Assembly (NCBI RefSeq): GCF_004364585.1
Contig: NZ_SOAN01000001.1
Location: forward strand, 425,765-489,764
Source of the DNA: Nesterenkonia aurantiaca
Lineage (GTDB): Bacteria; Actinomycetota; Actinomycetes; Actinomycetales; Micrococcaceae
Length of the DNA: 64,000 bases
Reading direction: 5' to 3'
The notes beneath the pieces were generated by a model. That model saw nothing but the letters and a program-made list of their open reading frames with translations, was not told the origin of the DNA and did no database searches. Position numbers and translations under genes: made by a program. Shown piece by piece: positions 9,441 to 19,475 of this stretch; the first letter of the stretch is position 1, and each line of letters begins with the position of its first letter.

Positions 9441-9657
9441 AGAATCTCCTCAAGCTGTCGAAAGCAACTTGAGTCACATTACAGGTCTAATTTTCATTTA
9501 TCTACAACTTTTGAAAAATAGATAAAATAATAAGTGAAGCCAAATTATCCGACACTCTAGGAAAATACTGGGAGTACTAAAATTTCTTTTACCGTTAGAC
9601 TGGATGACCAAAATTTTAGTGGTGACACAGAGAGGAGAACCCTAGGATTCCGGCGGA
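9441..9657. promoter_or_regulatory. AT-rich intergenic region with a 10-bp inverted repeat
   Basis: This 217-bp gap between purA (3' end) and the LAL regulator (5' end) is strikingly AT-rich from about 9465 to 9620, unlike everything around it. It contains a perfect inverted repeat, ACTAAAATTT at 9576-9585 and AAATTTTAGT at 9611-9620, with a 25-bp spacer. It must hold the promoter of the regulator gene on the minus strand. The AT-richness is the kind of DNA bound by Lsr2-type silencers in actinobacteria; that link is inferred. Confidence 0.6.
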
Positions 9658-10947
9658 TCAGTCTTCGATCAGGTCGTGGATCGCGATCACCTGGTCGCGG
9701 CCGGGGCCGACACCTACGCCAGAGATCCGGCAGCCGCTGAGCTTCTCCAGCGCGAGCACGTAGTTCCGTGCGTTGACCGGCAGGTCCTCCAGCGTGCGGG
9801 CACCGGAGATGTCTTCGGTCCAGCCCGGGTAGTTCTCGAAGACCGGCTTGGCGTGGTGGAACTCGGTCTGGGTCATCGGCATCTCGTCATGACGGACACC
9901 GTCGACCTCATAGGCCACACAGACCGGTATCTCTTCGATGCCGGTGAGCACGTCGAGCTTGGTCAGGAAGAAGTCGGTGAAGCCGTTGATGCGGGCGGCG
10001 TAGCGCGCCATCACGGCGTCGTACCAGCCGCAGCGCCGCGGACGTCCGGTGTTGACGCCGAACTCCCCGCCGGTCTTCTGCAGGTACTCGCCCCACTCGT
10101 CGAAGAGCTCGGTCGGGAACGGTCCAGCGCCCACCCGTGTGGTGTAGGCCTTGACGATGCCGATCGAGCGCTTGATCCGGGTCGGGCCGATGCCCGAGCC
10201 GACGGAGGCGCCGCCCGCCGTCGGGTTGGAGGACGTCACGAACGGGTAGGTGCCGTGGTCGACGTCGAGGTAGGTCGCCTGGCCGCCCTCCATCAGGACC
10301 ACTTCGCCCCGGTCCAGCGCGTCGTTGAGCAGGATGGTGGTGTCCACGACCATGGGCCGCAGCCTCTCGGCGAAGTCAAGGAAGTACTCGGCGATCTCGT
10401 CGACGGCGATGGCCCGGCGGTTGTAGAGCTTGACCAGGAGCTCGTTCTTCTGCCGCAGCGCCCCCTCGATCTTCTGCCGCAGAATCGATTCATCGAAGAT
10501 GTCTTGGACTCGGATGCCCAGGCGGGCCACCTTGTCCATGTAGGTGGGGCCGATGCCGCGGCCGGTGGTGCCGATGGCGCGCTTGCCCAGGAATCGCTCG
10601 GTGACCTTGTCCATGGTCTGGTGATAGGGCGCGACCAGGTGAGCGTTCGCCGAGATCTTGAGCTTGGAGGTGTCCGCGCCGCGCGCTTCGAGGCCGTCGA
10701 TCTCGTGGAAGAGCGCCTCAAGGTTCACCACGACGCCGTTGCCGATCACCGGCACGGCGTTCGGGGAGAGGATCCCGGCGGGAAGGAGCTTGAGCTCGAA
10801 CTTCTCGCCGCCGACGACGACGGTGTGGCCTGCGTTGTTGCCGCCATTTGGCTTCACCACGTAGTCGACTCGTGAACCGAGCAGGTCCGTGGCTTTGCCC
10901 TTACCTTCGTCGCCCCACTGGGCTCCGACGATCACAATGGCTGGCAT
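9658..10947 (-). CDS. purA: Adenylosuccinate synthetase
   Basis: GTP-dependent ligase of IMP and aspartate, the first committed step to AMP, cytosolic. 429 residues, full length. The N-terminal signature [16 protein letters not shown] carries the phosphate-binding loop and catalytic Asp. NNAGHTVVV follows, then [14 protein letters not shown] for IMP binding, and [13 protein letters not shown] toward the C-terminus. A monocistronic reading fits: an AT-rich gap follows it and a 107-bp gap precedes it. The assignment is unambiguous. Confidence 0.97.
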   Translation of the reverse strand: MPAIVIVGAQWGDEGKGKATDLLGSRVDYVVKPNGGNNAGHTVVVGGEKFELKLLPAGILSPNAVPVIGNGVVVNLEALFHEIDGLEARGADTSKLKISANAHLVAPYHQTMDKVTERFLGKRAIGTTGRGIGPTYMDKVARLGIRVQDIFDESILRQKIEGALRQKNELLVKLYNRRAIAVDEIAEYFLDFAERLRPMVVDTTILLNDALDRGEVVLMEGGQATYLDVDHGTYPFVTSSNPTAGGASVGSGIGPTRIKRSIGIVKAYTTRVGAGPFPTELFDEWGEYLQKTGGEFGVNTGRPRRCGWYDAVMARYAARINGFTDFFLTKLDVLTGIEEIPVCVAYEVDGVRHDEMPMTQTEFHHAKPVFENYPGWTEDISGARTLEDLPVNARNYVLALEKLSGCRISGVGVGPGRDQVIAIHDLIED

Positions 10948-11054
10948 GGCAGTCCTTTCCCGAGCTGAGCTGGTCTGGGAGCACCCGCAACCGCAAAGGC
11001 GTCCCTGTAGATCCTACCAACGTCGTTCGACACCAGGTTTGGTCCTGACACGCC

Positions 11055-11705
11055 TCAGCCCAGCCGGCCGCCGGAGGCCTCCAGATAGCAGGCGGCACAG
11101 AGGGATTCGTACCAGATGTCGGTTCCATCGATCGCCACCTGATCACCATCGAAGATGATCGCCTCCCCTGCCCGGCGCGTGTTGAACACAGCCTTGCGCC
11201 CGCAGCGACAGATGGTCTTGAGCTCCTCGAGCGCGTGGGCGAGATCCATCAGACGGGCGGAGCCGGGGAAGGCCATCGTCCGGAAGTCCGTGCGGATGCC
11301 GTAGGCGAGGACCGGGACGTCATCGAGCACGGCGATGCGGAGCAGGTCCTCCACCTGCGCCGGGGTGAGGAACTGGGCCTCATCCACCAGCAGGCAGGCC
11401 ACCGGCTTGATCTGCCGGTTCAAGGCACCGGACTCGGCTTCCATGTCATCGAGCAGCGTCCCCGGCGTGGTCCCGGCCGCGTGCTGGGCCACCAGTTCGC
11501 GCAGCGGAGACTGTGGCGGGATCAGGAAGTCGACATTGCGGGTCACCCCGAGGCGGGAGACGATCTCATCCTCACCCTTGGTATCGACCTGGGGCTTTGC
11601 CAGCAGCACCCGCTGGCCGCGTTCCTCGTAGTTGAACGCGGCCTGCAGCAGCCCGGTGGACTTGCCTGAATTCATCGCGCCATAGCGGAAGTAGAGCTTC
11701 GCCAT
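11055..11705 (-). CDS. tdk: Thymidine kinase (type II)
   Basis: Salvage kinase phosphorylating thymidine, 216 residues. The P-loop FRYGAMNSGKSTGLLQ is at residues 5-20, and LLVDEAQFL is the Walker B/DEAQF motif of type II thymidine kinases. The zinc-binding lasso is visible as CRCGRKAVFNTRR and a C-terminal CAAC. It is followed downstream by a gap before purA and preceded by DUF3151 on the same strand 35 bp upstream. Assignment is firm. Confidence 0.95.
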   Translation of the reverse strand: MAKLYFRYGAMNSGKSTGLLQAAFNYEERGQRVLLAKPQVDTKGEDEIVSRLGVTRNVDFLIPPQSPLRELVAQHAAGTTPGTLLDDMEAESGALNRQIKPVACLLVDEAQFLTPAQVEDLLRIAVLDDVPVLAYGIRTDFRTMAFPGSARLMDLAHALEELKTICRCGRKAVFNTRRAGEAIIFDGDQVAIDGTDIWYESLCAACYLEASGGRLG

Positions 11706-11740
11706 TCTCAGAACAACCCTTCAGCTGGGCACCGCAGGGG

Positions 11741-12163
11741 TCAGCGAAGCCGGCTGATGGCCTCGGGTGCGGAGGGGTCGCAGTCGCGCAGCAGCGTGGT
11801 GATGCGTTCCACCTCGGCGGTCTCGCCGATCGCGGCGGCTGCCTGGCCCAGTGCACCCAGGGCGCGCAGGAAGCCGCGGTTGGGCTCGTGGCTCCACGGC
11901 ACGGGTCCGGCGCCGCGCCAGCCGGAGCGGCGCAGAGTATCGAGGCCGCGGTGATAGCCGACCCGGGCATAGGCGTAGCCCTCCACGGTGTAGCCCTGAT
12001 CCAGTGCGTCCTCGGCGAGCAGCGCCCAGACCAGGGAGGACTCCGGGTGCTTGGCCGCGAGGTCGACCGGCTCCTCGCCGGTGGCCAGCGATTCCGAGAC
12101 TTCGGGCTCTGCCGGAAGCAGCGTGGGCTCCGGCTCCATCAAATTTTGACCAACGATGCTCAT
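11741..12163 (-). CDS. DUF3151 domain protein
   Basis: 140-residue actinobacterial protein of unknown function. Segments matching DUF3151 are LLPAEPEV near the N-terminus, HPESSLVWALLAEDAL, GYAYARVGYHRGLDTLRRSGW and PNRGFLRALGALGQAA. Helical, no signal peptide or membrane helix. Start: the ATG at 12163 is preferred over a GTG at 12169, because a TAGGAT -10-like hexamer ends 6 nt before it with no Shine-Dalgarno, which fits a leaderless mRNA. The family is often near tdk or purA in Micrococcales. Confidence 0.85.
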   Translation of the reverse strand: MSIVGQNLMEPEPTLLPAEPEVSESLATGEEPVDLAAKHPESSLVWALLAEDALDQGYTVEGYAYARVGYHRGLDTLRRSGWRGAGPVPWSHEPNRGFLRALGALGQAAAAIGETAEVERITTLLRDCDPSAPEAISRLR

Positions 12164-12256
12164 GGGCACATCCTACTGCCAAGAATCCCTCGCCGAATTC
12201 GCATCCAGGGCGGTTCCGGCAGGGGCTGCAGCGCCCGAGCGGAGGGCGGATCCCGG

Positions 12257-13309
12257 TCAGAGTCCGGCGGCGGCCCGGGTCGACTTCGGGGCCGGGTCGT
12301 CCTCGACCGAGGCGCCGCTGACCGGGCCGGGAGTGGGGGCGCCGCCGTCGTCGTCGTCCTCCTGTGGCGCTCCCCCACCGTTGCGGATCCTCGCGCCATG
12401 GATCACGCGGTGCCGGATGAACGCGGAGATCTGATCCACCACCATGGTGACCAGGATGATGACGACCAGAACGATGCCGATCCGGTCCCAGTCACGGGCG
12501 CCGAACACTGTGGAGAGCAGCGAGCCGATGCCGCCGGCGCCCAGCACGCCGAGGATCGCCGAGGCGCGGATGTTGACCTCGAAGCGGTAGAGCCAGATCG
12601 CGATGACCTCCGGCATGACCTGAGGCAGCACGGCCCAACGGATCAGCTGCAGGTGGTTGCTGCCCGAGGCCCGGGAGGACTCCAGCGGGCCGCCGTCCAC
12701 CGCTTCGATGGCTTCGGAGATCAGCTTCGAGAGGGTGCCGATGGAGCTGACGCCCAGCGCCATGGCGCCGGCGAGGGCTCCGCCGCCGCCGGAGCCGAAG
12801 CCGAAGAGCGGGAGCATGATGGCGATGGCGAAGATGATCTCGGGCACCGCCCGGATCACCGAGAGGACGAAGCGGACCACCACGTAGATCGGCAGCGGGG
12901 ACATGTTGCGCGCCGCCATGAAGCCCAGCGGCAGGGAGAACAGCGCGCCAACCATGGTGCCGACCCAGGCGATCGCCACGGACTCGAACATCGCGTCGAA
13001 GGACTGGCTCCAGTAGCCGGCCACGGTCTCATCCGGGATCTGGAAGACGCCGGAGGCCATGAGCCTGCCGTATTGGATGATGCTGGCCGGCAGGTCCAGC
13101 AGCGCGCGGACGTCCATGCCGGTCCCGTAGATCGCGGCGATGAAGAGGATGCCCACCACGAGCATTCCGGCGTTGTAGCCGAGCCTGGAGGGCCGGACGG
13201 GGCGCCGGTCCAGCGCATCCGGAGCGAAGCGCGGTTCAGGGCTGGACTCGGGGCGGGACTCGGGACGGGAGGCGCTTCCCGGCCCGGCGTTGATCTTTCT
13301 GGTGCTCAC
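12257..13309 (-). CDS. phnE: Phosphonate-type ABC transporter permease (second PhnE)
   Basis: 350-residue inner-membrane permease, binding-protein-dependent transport family. The permease EAA-like loop is SRASGSNHLQLIRWAVLPQ at about 225, and the motif INIRASAILGVLGAGGIG of PhnE proteins is present in the form VNIRASAILGVLGAGG. Start: the GTG at 13309 overlaps the stop of the first permease (GTGA); a longer ORF upstream is only the shadow of that gene. An Asp-rich hydrophilic tail ends the protein. It forms a heteromeric channel with the preceding PhnE, as in phnDCEE importers. The ligand may be phosphonate or phosphite. Confidence 0.9.
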   Translation of the reverse strand: MSTRKINAGPGSASRPESRPESSPEPRFAPDALDRRPVRPSRLGYNAGMLVVGILFIAAIYGTGMDVRALLDLPASIIQYGRLMASGVFQIPDETVAGYWSQSFDAMFESVAIAWVGTMVGALFSLPLGFMAARNMSPLPIYVVVRFVLSVIRAVPEIIFAIAIMLPLFGFGSGGGGALAGAMALGVSSIGTLSKLISEAIEAVDGGPLESSRASGSNHLQLIRWAVLPQVMPEVIAIWLYRFEVNIRASAILGVLGAGGIGSLLSTVFGARDWDRIGIVLVVIILVTMVVDQISAFIRHRVIHGARIRNGGGAPQEDDDDGGAPTPGPVSGASVEDDPAPKSTRAAAGL

Positions 13310-14337
13310 AGCAGCTTCCTCCGGATGTACATGGAGAACATGTCGACCAGCAGCACCACGACGATCAGAGCGATCAGGATGGCGGCGACGTTCTCGAAGG
13401 CGAAGCGGTTCAGCTGCAGCATGATGGCCGAGCCGATGCCGCCCACCCCGACGATGCCCAGAGCGGCCGAGGCGCGGATGTTCAGCTCGAAGACGTAGAG
13501 CCCGTAGGACACGAATCCGGGCAGCACCTGGGGCAGGATGGCGAGCCGGTTGCGCTGGGTCAGGTTGGCCCCCGCGGCGTCGGCGGCCTCCACCGGGCCG
13601 GGGTTCACCGAGTCGATGGTCTCGCTGAGCAACTTGGCCACGATGCCGATGTTGAACATCAGCAGCGCCAGGACGCCGGCCATCGGGCCCAGCCCGTGGG
13701 CGGTGCCGCCGATGAATGCGACGAAGAGCAGCGCCCAGCCGACGTCGGGGATGGAGCGGATCACCGAGTTGACGGCCTTGATCGCCTGCGAGACGCCCTT
13801 GTTTGGGCTGGAGACCGGGGAGGCGAGCATGGCCAGCACCAGGCCGATGGCGCAGCCGATGAGGGTGGCGACCACTGCCATCGAGATGGTGATCAGCCAC
13901 TGGTCCCGGACCGTCCAGATGTAGCTCCAGTTCGGATCCAGGAACGCACGGAGCCGGGGCTCCACGTTGGACCAGCGGCTGGGGATCTCCAAGAGCGTGA
14001 AGTTCACCGTGGAGCCGGCCCAATAGCTCATCGTGATGAAGGCCAGCGCGCCGAAGCCGCCCATGGTGCCGACCCGGGCTCGGTAGCAGACCAGCAGCGT
14101 CAGCAGCATCACCGCCAGCCCGATCACCGGGTACAGCGGGGCCCAGAGGGTCACGAAGCCCAGCGGGATCAGCAGGATCTCGCCGGAGTCCCGGGTGACC
14201 CAGAAGATGATGAACGCGAGGACGGCGAGCCCGGCCAGGCCGAGATAGACCAGCCCGCTGGGCTTTGGTGCTTCGGGGCGGGCTGTCACCGCGCGGGTGG
14301 CGGAGCCACGAGTGGCTTCATCGGCGGTGGTGGTCAC
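13306..14337 (-). CDS. phnE: Phosphonate-type ABC transporter permease (first PhnE)
   Basis: 343-residue membrane permease with about seven hydrophobic segments. The cytoplasmic coupling loop is AADAAGANLTQRNRLAILPQ at about 250, followed by LNIRASAALGIVGVGGIGS, the PhnE hallmark also present in its neighbour, so the two are diverged paralogs. The start is a GTG 3 bp after the phnC stop, and its end overlaps the next permease by 4 bp, so the genes are translationally coupled. The conserved loop docks with the PhnC ATPase. Confidence 0.9.
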   Translation of the reverse strand: MTTTADEATRGSATRAVTARPEAPKPSGLVYLGLAGLAVLAFIIFWVTRDSGEILLIPLGFVTLWAPLYPVIGLAVMLLTLLVCYRARVGTMGGFGALAFITMSYWAGSTVNFTLLEIPSRWSNVEPRLRAFLDPNWSYIWTVRDQWLITISMAVVATLIGCAIGLVLAMLASPVSSPNKGVSQAIKAVNSVIRSIPDVGWALLFVAFIGGTAHGLGPMAGVLALLMFNIGIVAKLLSETIDSVNPGPVEAADAAGANLTQRNRLAILPQVLPGFVSYGLYVFELNIRASAALGIVGVGGIGSAIMLQLNRFAFENVAAILIALIVVVLLVDMFSMYIRRKLL

Positions 14338-14340
14338 GCG

Positions 14341-15210
<870 letters not shown>

Positions 15211-15325
15211 GATCTGGTGTCCTCGCCGGGTCCGGGTGCGCAGCTCACGCCTCAAGCGTAAGAGCCGCACACCCGGGCTGCCGGCCGAAGCAGGACTGTT
15301 TCCTCTCAGAAGGGGTTGCTAGCGG

Positions 15326-16357
15326 TCACTCATCGCCGAAGTCGTTGTAGACCTGGCGAGCGCCGTCGAGCGCCTCCTCGTCGGCTTCGACCATCCCCTC
15401 GATCTCGTAGACCTCGTCGAGTGCGGCCAGACCGTCCTCGTCCTCGGCGACCGCGAGCCAGGCCTCGGTCAGCACGGCCTGCTCGTCCTCGGTGAATTCG
15501 GAGGAGACCACGATGCCGTCATTCGGGATCGGTCCGGCCCAGGCGAAGACGACGACCTCTTCGCCCACATCGGGGTTCTCGGCGACGACGTTCTGGCGAG
15601 CGTCATCGAAGGAGGTGCCGATCGTGGCGCTGTCGTTGTAGACGTTGATCACCGAGTTGTCGTGGCTGCCGGCGAACTGCTCGTCGATGTCACCCTCGCC
15701 TGGGGCGAAGCCGAGCAGATCGTTGAGCTGGGTGGCCGGGTAGTAGTAGCCCGAGGCGGAGCCCTGGTCCACGTAGGAGACCGTGGTGCCCTCTTCGATC
15801 ATCTCCAGGGCCTCTTCGCCTACGGCGCCGGGCTCGGCCTCATCGGTGCCGTTGCAGAAGAGCATGGTGTTGCCCTCGTCGTCAGGGACGTCGACGGGCT
15901 CGTCCATGCAGTAGGTGTCAGGGTCATTGGTGAACCACTGGGTGACGTAGACGTCGGAGCCGTAGCGGATCGACTGGGTGATCGGCACGGCATCGGCCTG
16001 TTCCTCGGCCTGGATCATGCCCACCGGGCCCGACATGACGACCTGCGCATCGCCGGTCTGCATCGCGGTGATGGCGCCCAGGTAGTCCTGGGTCTCCTCT
16101 GCGCGGACCGGGAAGCCCTCGAGTGCGTCACTGAGCGCATCCGCCAGCGGCTCCGCGCTCTCCACTATGTTGTCGACGTCGTTGGAGGGGACGAGCGCGA
16201 TGACGATCTCATCGACGCTGGTGATCGCCGCCGCCTCGGAGTCGCCCGCCTCAGCATCCTCCTCGCCGCCGGTCTCGCCCTCATCGGCCACACAGCCGGC
16301 CATGGTCAGGGTCAGCACACTCGCCAGCGCGAACGTGGACAGGGTCTTCTTACGCAT
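15326..16357 (-). CDS. phnD: Phosphate/phosphite/phosphonate substrate-binding lipoprotein
   Basis: 343-residue periplasmic-type binding protein. It has a lipoprotein signal peptide (MRKKTLSTF..., lipobox TMAGC at about residue 21) and then an acidic linker (GETGGEEDAEAGDSEA). Family segments include IALVPSNDVDNIVESAEPL, QTGDAQVVMSGPVG and DQGSASGYYYPATQL, the usual phosphate-oxyanion-binding region. Start: ATG at 16357 with AGAGGA 8 nt upstream; an ATG 18 nt further upstream is less well placed. It delivers the ligand to PhnCEE. No C-P lyase, phosphonatase or phosphite dehydrogenase gene is in the window. Confidence 0.9.
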   Translation of the reverse strand: MRKKTLSTFALASVLTLTMAGCVADEGETGGEEDAEAGDSEAAAITSVDEIVIALVPSNDVDNIVESAEPLADALSDALEGFPVRAEETQDYLGAITAMQTGDAQVVMSGPVGMIQAEEQADAVPITQSIRYGSDVYVTQWFTNDPDTYCMDEPVDVPDDEGNTMLFCNGTDEAEPGAVGEEALEMIEEGTTVSYVDQGSASGYYYPATQLNDLLGFAPGEGDIDEQFAGSHDNSVINVYNDSATIGTSFDDARQNVVAENPDVGEEVVVFAWAGPIPNDGIVVSSEFTEDEQAVLTEAWLAVAEDEDGLAALDEVYEIEGMVEADEEALDGARQVYNDFGDE

Positions 16358-16555
16358 ATGAAATTTCCTCTTCATCAAGGTGCCAGGGCGACCTCGGTGC
16401 TGCGCCTCACCGCACCGAGGGGTGGAGAATTCTGGAGAGTCACGCACCGGGTCAGCTGAGTCACGCCGCTGACATCGTGCGATTCCACGATTCACTCTAG
16501 GGCGCGCATTCTGCGCCCTCCAACCTGGAACAGGCCAGTTGGTCAACCTGTCACG

Positions 16556-16571
16556 CACTGTTAACACAGTG
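16556..16571. promoter_or_regulatory. Palindrome upstream of phnD
   Basis: CACTGTTAACACAGTG is an inverted repeat with 6-bp arms (CACTGT/ACAGTG) around TAAC, about 200 bp upstream of the phnD start in the gap between phnD and the HAD gene. It is a plausible operator; no regulator is encoded nearby to assign it to. Confidence 0.4.
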
Positions 16572-16635
16572 GCGTTTTTCCTGTGACGCAGATTACATGA
16601 TGAAGCGGGCCTGCGGCCCTGAGCAGGACCTCTTG

Positions 16636-17457
16636 TCAGACCGTCGCGGCGCTGTGTGACCAGGCGTCGATGGTCTGGGCGAGGGCGTCGAAGTCCTCTA
16701 CCCGATGATCGGGAGTGCCGAGGCCGGTGCCGAATCGGTCGATCAGCACAGTGGTGCCGCCGAGGGCATGCACGTGCTCGAGGTCATTGGCCCAGATGTC
16801 CCCGGCGGAGAGCACCTGGTCTGCGGCTGTCCGGGCTTGCGCATCCCCGCCGGCGCCCCGGGCGCTCTCGAGCGCCGCGGGCATGCCGAGGGGCTTGCGG
16901 GCATCATTGATGACCAGGTCGAAGGCCTCGCTGAGCCCGAGTGCGTGCAGCCAGGGCGCGAAAGCCTCAGCCGGCGAGTTGGTCACCAGCACGACGACGG
17001 CGCGCCGTCGGGTCTCAGCGAGCAGCTCCGATGCCCCGGACGGCGCGTGCACGTCGGTGTTCTCCAGCCCATGGGCCAACAGGTCCCTCCGTGCCGCCCG
17101 GAAAGACTGCCCGGAGTCGGCGTCGGTGAGTCCCGCCTGGCGTGCGAGCAGCTGGACCAGCTGATAGCCGTCCTGCAGCGGCCAGGAGACGGGATGCGCC
17201 TTGGCGTCCTCATGGGTGGCCTCGCTGCCCACGGTGAGCGGCGTGCCGGCGTCGTCATACTGGATCTGCGGCACCAGCAGCGAGTTCGCCGAGAACGCCC
17301 GGCTGACGATCTCGTGGACGCTGCTCCCCACGAGGTGTCTGCTCAGGCCACGTTCGGCCAGCAGGGCGTCGACGCGGTCGGCATAGAAGAGCACCGGGGC
17401 GTCGCCCAGGCAGAGCGTGCCGTCGAAATCGAGCAGGAGCAGCTTTTCGCGGGTCAT
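16636..17457 (-). CDS. HAD-superfamily hydrolase
   Basis: 273-residue haloacid-dehalogenase-fold phosphatase. Motif I is LLLDFDGTLC at residues 7-16 (nucleophile Asp), motif II is VTNSP, motif III Lys is in DARKPLG, and motif IV is SAGDIWANDL. The cap inserts between motifs I and II (C1 cap). It is upstream of and on the same strand as phnDCEE, but a 280-bp gap with a palindrome separates them, so co-transcription is uncertain. The substrate is not predictable. A phosphonatase role is conceivable, but the cap lysine cannot be identified by eye. Confidence 0.82.
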   Translation of the reverse strand: MTREKLLLLDFDGTLCLGDAPVLFYADRVDALLAERGLSRHLVGSSVHEIVSRAFSANSLLVPQIQYDDAGTPLTVGSEATHEDAKAHPVSWPLQDGYQLVQLLARQAGLTDADSGQSFRAARRDLLAHGLENTDVHAPSGASELLAETRRRAVVVLVTNSPAEAFAPWLHALGLSEAFDLVINDARKPLGMPAALESARGAGGDAQARTAADQVLSAGDIWANDLEHVHALGGTTVLIDRFGTGLGTPDHRVEDFDALAQTIDAWSHSAATV

Positions 17458-17553
17458 GCACGTCGCTTTCTGCGGGGGTCAGCGTGCAGGTTCAGTTCCA
17501 CGCGAGCCGTGCCCCGCAATCCGTCGCCGGTCAGCCAAGTCCGGGCTGGGCGG

Positions 17554-17973
17554 TTACTTCTTCTTGCGGTCGGCCTTCTTGCCGGAGCTGATCAGCGAGA
17601 TGGCGATGGCGGCGAGCCAGGTGTCCTTGGCCAGCGGGGTGCCGTCCTGGGTGGGGCGGACGCCGTCGGACTCCGTCATGCCGTCGTTGCGGAAGTACAT
17701 GCTGAGCATGCCGGCGGTGAAGGTGCCCAGCGCGAGGCCGGCCACCCGGTTGCTGACGAAGGGTGCGAGCAGTGCGCCGCCGAGGGCGATCTCTCCCCAG
17801 GCCAGGGCCTTGCCGAACTGCTCGGGAGAGAGCTGCTTGACCGCGGGCACGCCGGTGGCGGCCATGCCCTGCATGCCGGCGGCGGAGTCGGCATCCAGGC
17901 CGAGCTTGCCGATCCCGGAGTTGAGGATGAAGGCTCCGGGGACGGTGCGCAGTGCGATGGTCGACATGTTCAT
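17554..17973 (-). CDS. Small DoxX-like membrane protein
   Basis: 139-residue protein with a short amphipathic start, then hydrophobic segments at about residues 45-65 (ALAWGEIALGGALLAPFV), 65-85 and 115-130, and a basic tail ending in KKADRKKK. The gene shape and GIGKL motif resemble DoxX/DUF6640-type membrane proteins; function unknown. Start: ATG at 17973 with GGAG 7 nt upstream; a longer frame begins in non-coding-looking DNA. Confidence 0.6.
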   Translation of the reverse strand: MNMSTIALRTVPGAFILNSGIGKLGLDADSAAGMQGMAATGVPAVKQLSPEQFGKALAWGEIALGGALLAPFVSNRVAGLALGTFTAGMLSMYFRNDGMTESDGVRPTQDGTPLAKDTWLAAIAISLISSGKKADRKKK

Positions 17974-18519
17974 GAGGTTCTCCGACTGTTGTGGACGCCC
18001 GGCCGCCTGATGCGGTGGCCGGTGAAGACGATTTCCCAAGGCTCAACCCTACCGAGGGTGCGGCCATTCCCACGCTCCTGTCAGATCAACGAGGCGTGCC
18101 AGCCGAGTGCGTCGGCCGAGCATGTCGACCGAGTGCGTCGGCGGCGTACGCCAGCCTGGCGATCTTCGGCGCCGGATACATGGCGTTCTCCGGTATGCAG
18201 ATCCTCTGGACACGGTTGGTCTGGTCCGATCACGCTGGGGCGGAGCAGCTCCAGGGCCTCGCGCGAATTTGTCCCATCCCGGTGCCGGATCCCATGGAAA
18301 TAGCGATGCGACGGAGCCACAGGGATGCGACAGTCTGCCAGGTGGGGTGGGCCAGGGGGTGACGGGAAGGCGGAGGCGCTCCGCGTGACTCCCTCCTCCT
18401 AGAGCCCAGACCCCCGAGCGTCGGAGCCGACTCGAGAAGACCATCAACGTCCACGTGACGCCGCTCGCGCAGCGCAGCTACAGCTCCGGCTGGGAAGTCT
18501 GATGTGGTGCAATGACTCC
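17974..18519. other. Gene-poor intergenic stretch
   Basis: 546 bp between the divergent DoxX-like gene and the SDR gene. All ORFs here look like chance frames of GC-rich DNA. A 13-mer (CCGAGTGCGTCGG) occurs twice with a 26-bp period at 18103-18115 and 18129-18141. A frame around 18150-18230 encodes a short hydrophobic stretch (ASLAIFGAGYMAFSG) that may be a relic of a membrane gene, but I cannot name it. The SDR promoter lies at the right end. Confidence 0.5.
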
Positions 18520-19335
18520 ATGCAGCCCGCACCCGCCACCGACCTCTCCCGTGATCCACTCCCTCTGCGGGGACGGAACGTGCTGATCACCGGGGTGAGC
18601 CGGTGGGCCGGAATCGGCTACGCCACGGCCTGCCGGATGGCCGCCTACGGGGCCAGCGTCTTCTGTCACCACTACGCACCACATGACCGCGAACAGTCCT
18701 GGGGCGCCGACGACATCTCGCTGGTGCTCGACGGCGTCCGCAGCCACCTCGTCGGCGATGCCCAGGTCGCGGATGTCCATGCTGACCTGGCCGATCCGAC
18801 AGGTCCGGACCAGGTGATGCAGGCGGCAGTCTCCGCGATGGGCTCGGTCGACGCGCTGGTCTGCAATCAGGCGCTCAGCGGCCAGGATGGGGCGCTCGGC
18901 GAGCTCACCGCCACGCAGCTCGATCGGCACTGGGCGGTGAACGCTCGAGCCTCGATCCTGCTGGCTCAGGCCTATCTGCGGCAGCATCCCGATGCAGGTG
19001 CCGGATCCATCATCTTCCTGACCTCCGGGCAAGGGCTGGGACCCATGCCCGGCGAGGTGGCCTACGCCGCGGCGAAGGCGGCGCTGGCCGGAATCACGGC
19101 CACACTCTCGGAGCAGCTGATCGGCCGGGGCATCCGGGTCAACACGGTGAACCCGGGCCCGGTGGACACCGGATACCTGGGGCCTGAACTCTGGAAGGAT
19201 GTCGCCTCGATGTTCCCGCTGGGCCGCTTCGGCGAGCCTGATGACCCGGCGCGGCTGATCGCCTGGCTGAGCACCGACGAGGCTTCCTGGATCACCGGGC
19301 AGACCATCAACACCGAGGGTGGGTTTCGTCGCTGA
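18520..19335 (+). CDS. Short-chain dehydrogenase/reductase
   Basis: 271-residue SDR oxidoreductase. The nucleotide-binding motif is VLITGVSRWAGIG, a longer glycine-rich loop (TG-X6-GIG) than the classical TGXXXGIG. The catalytic residues are Ser in FLTSGQG and the Tyr/Lys pair in YAAAK. The C-terminus WITGQTINTEGGF is typical of FabG-like SDRs. Start: ATG at 18520, since a TGCAAT hexamer ends 6 nt upstream (leaderless); an in-frame ATG at 18502 is the alternative. The substrate is unknown. Confidence 0.88.
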   Translation: MQPAPATDLSRDPLPLRGRNVLITGVSRWAGIGYATACRMAAYGASVFCHHYAPHDREQSWGADDISLVLDGVRSHLVGDAQVADVHADLADPTGPDQVMQAAVSAMGSVDALVCNQALSGQDGALGELTATQLDRHWAVNARASILLAQAYLRQHPDAGAGSIIFLTSGQGLGPMPGEVAYAAAKAALAGITATLSEQLIGRGIRVNTVNPGPVDTGYLGPELWKDVASMFPLGRFGEPDDPARLIAWLSTDEASWITGQTINTEGGFRR

Positions 19336-19395
19336 GGCGGATAATCCCAGCGAACCATCCGCCGCAGGTCTACGATTTCTCCCCCGAGGGCAGAC

Positions 19396-19445
19396 ACGAC
19401 GACGGCGGCCGTCCTCCATTCAGGAGGGGCGGCCGCCGTCGTCGT
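19396..19445. terminator. Bidirectional hairpin terminator between SDR and fba
   Basis: A GC-rich hairpin of about 21 bp with one bulge and a short ATTC-containing loop (left arm 19396-19417, right arm ending near 19445). It lies between two convergent genes. The outer part of the arm (ACGACGACGGCG) is the same as in the hairpin at 46404-46455. Confidence 0.8.
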
Positions 19446-19475
19446 TGCTCGGCGCGCGACGCCGGGCGTTGCGGG

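Noticed and set aside
12257..14023. A 588-residue extended frame for the second phosphonate permease
   Set aside because: The N-terminal 238 residues are the shadow of the first permease gene; the GTG at 13309 with the GTGA overlap is the natural start.
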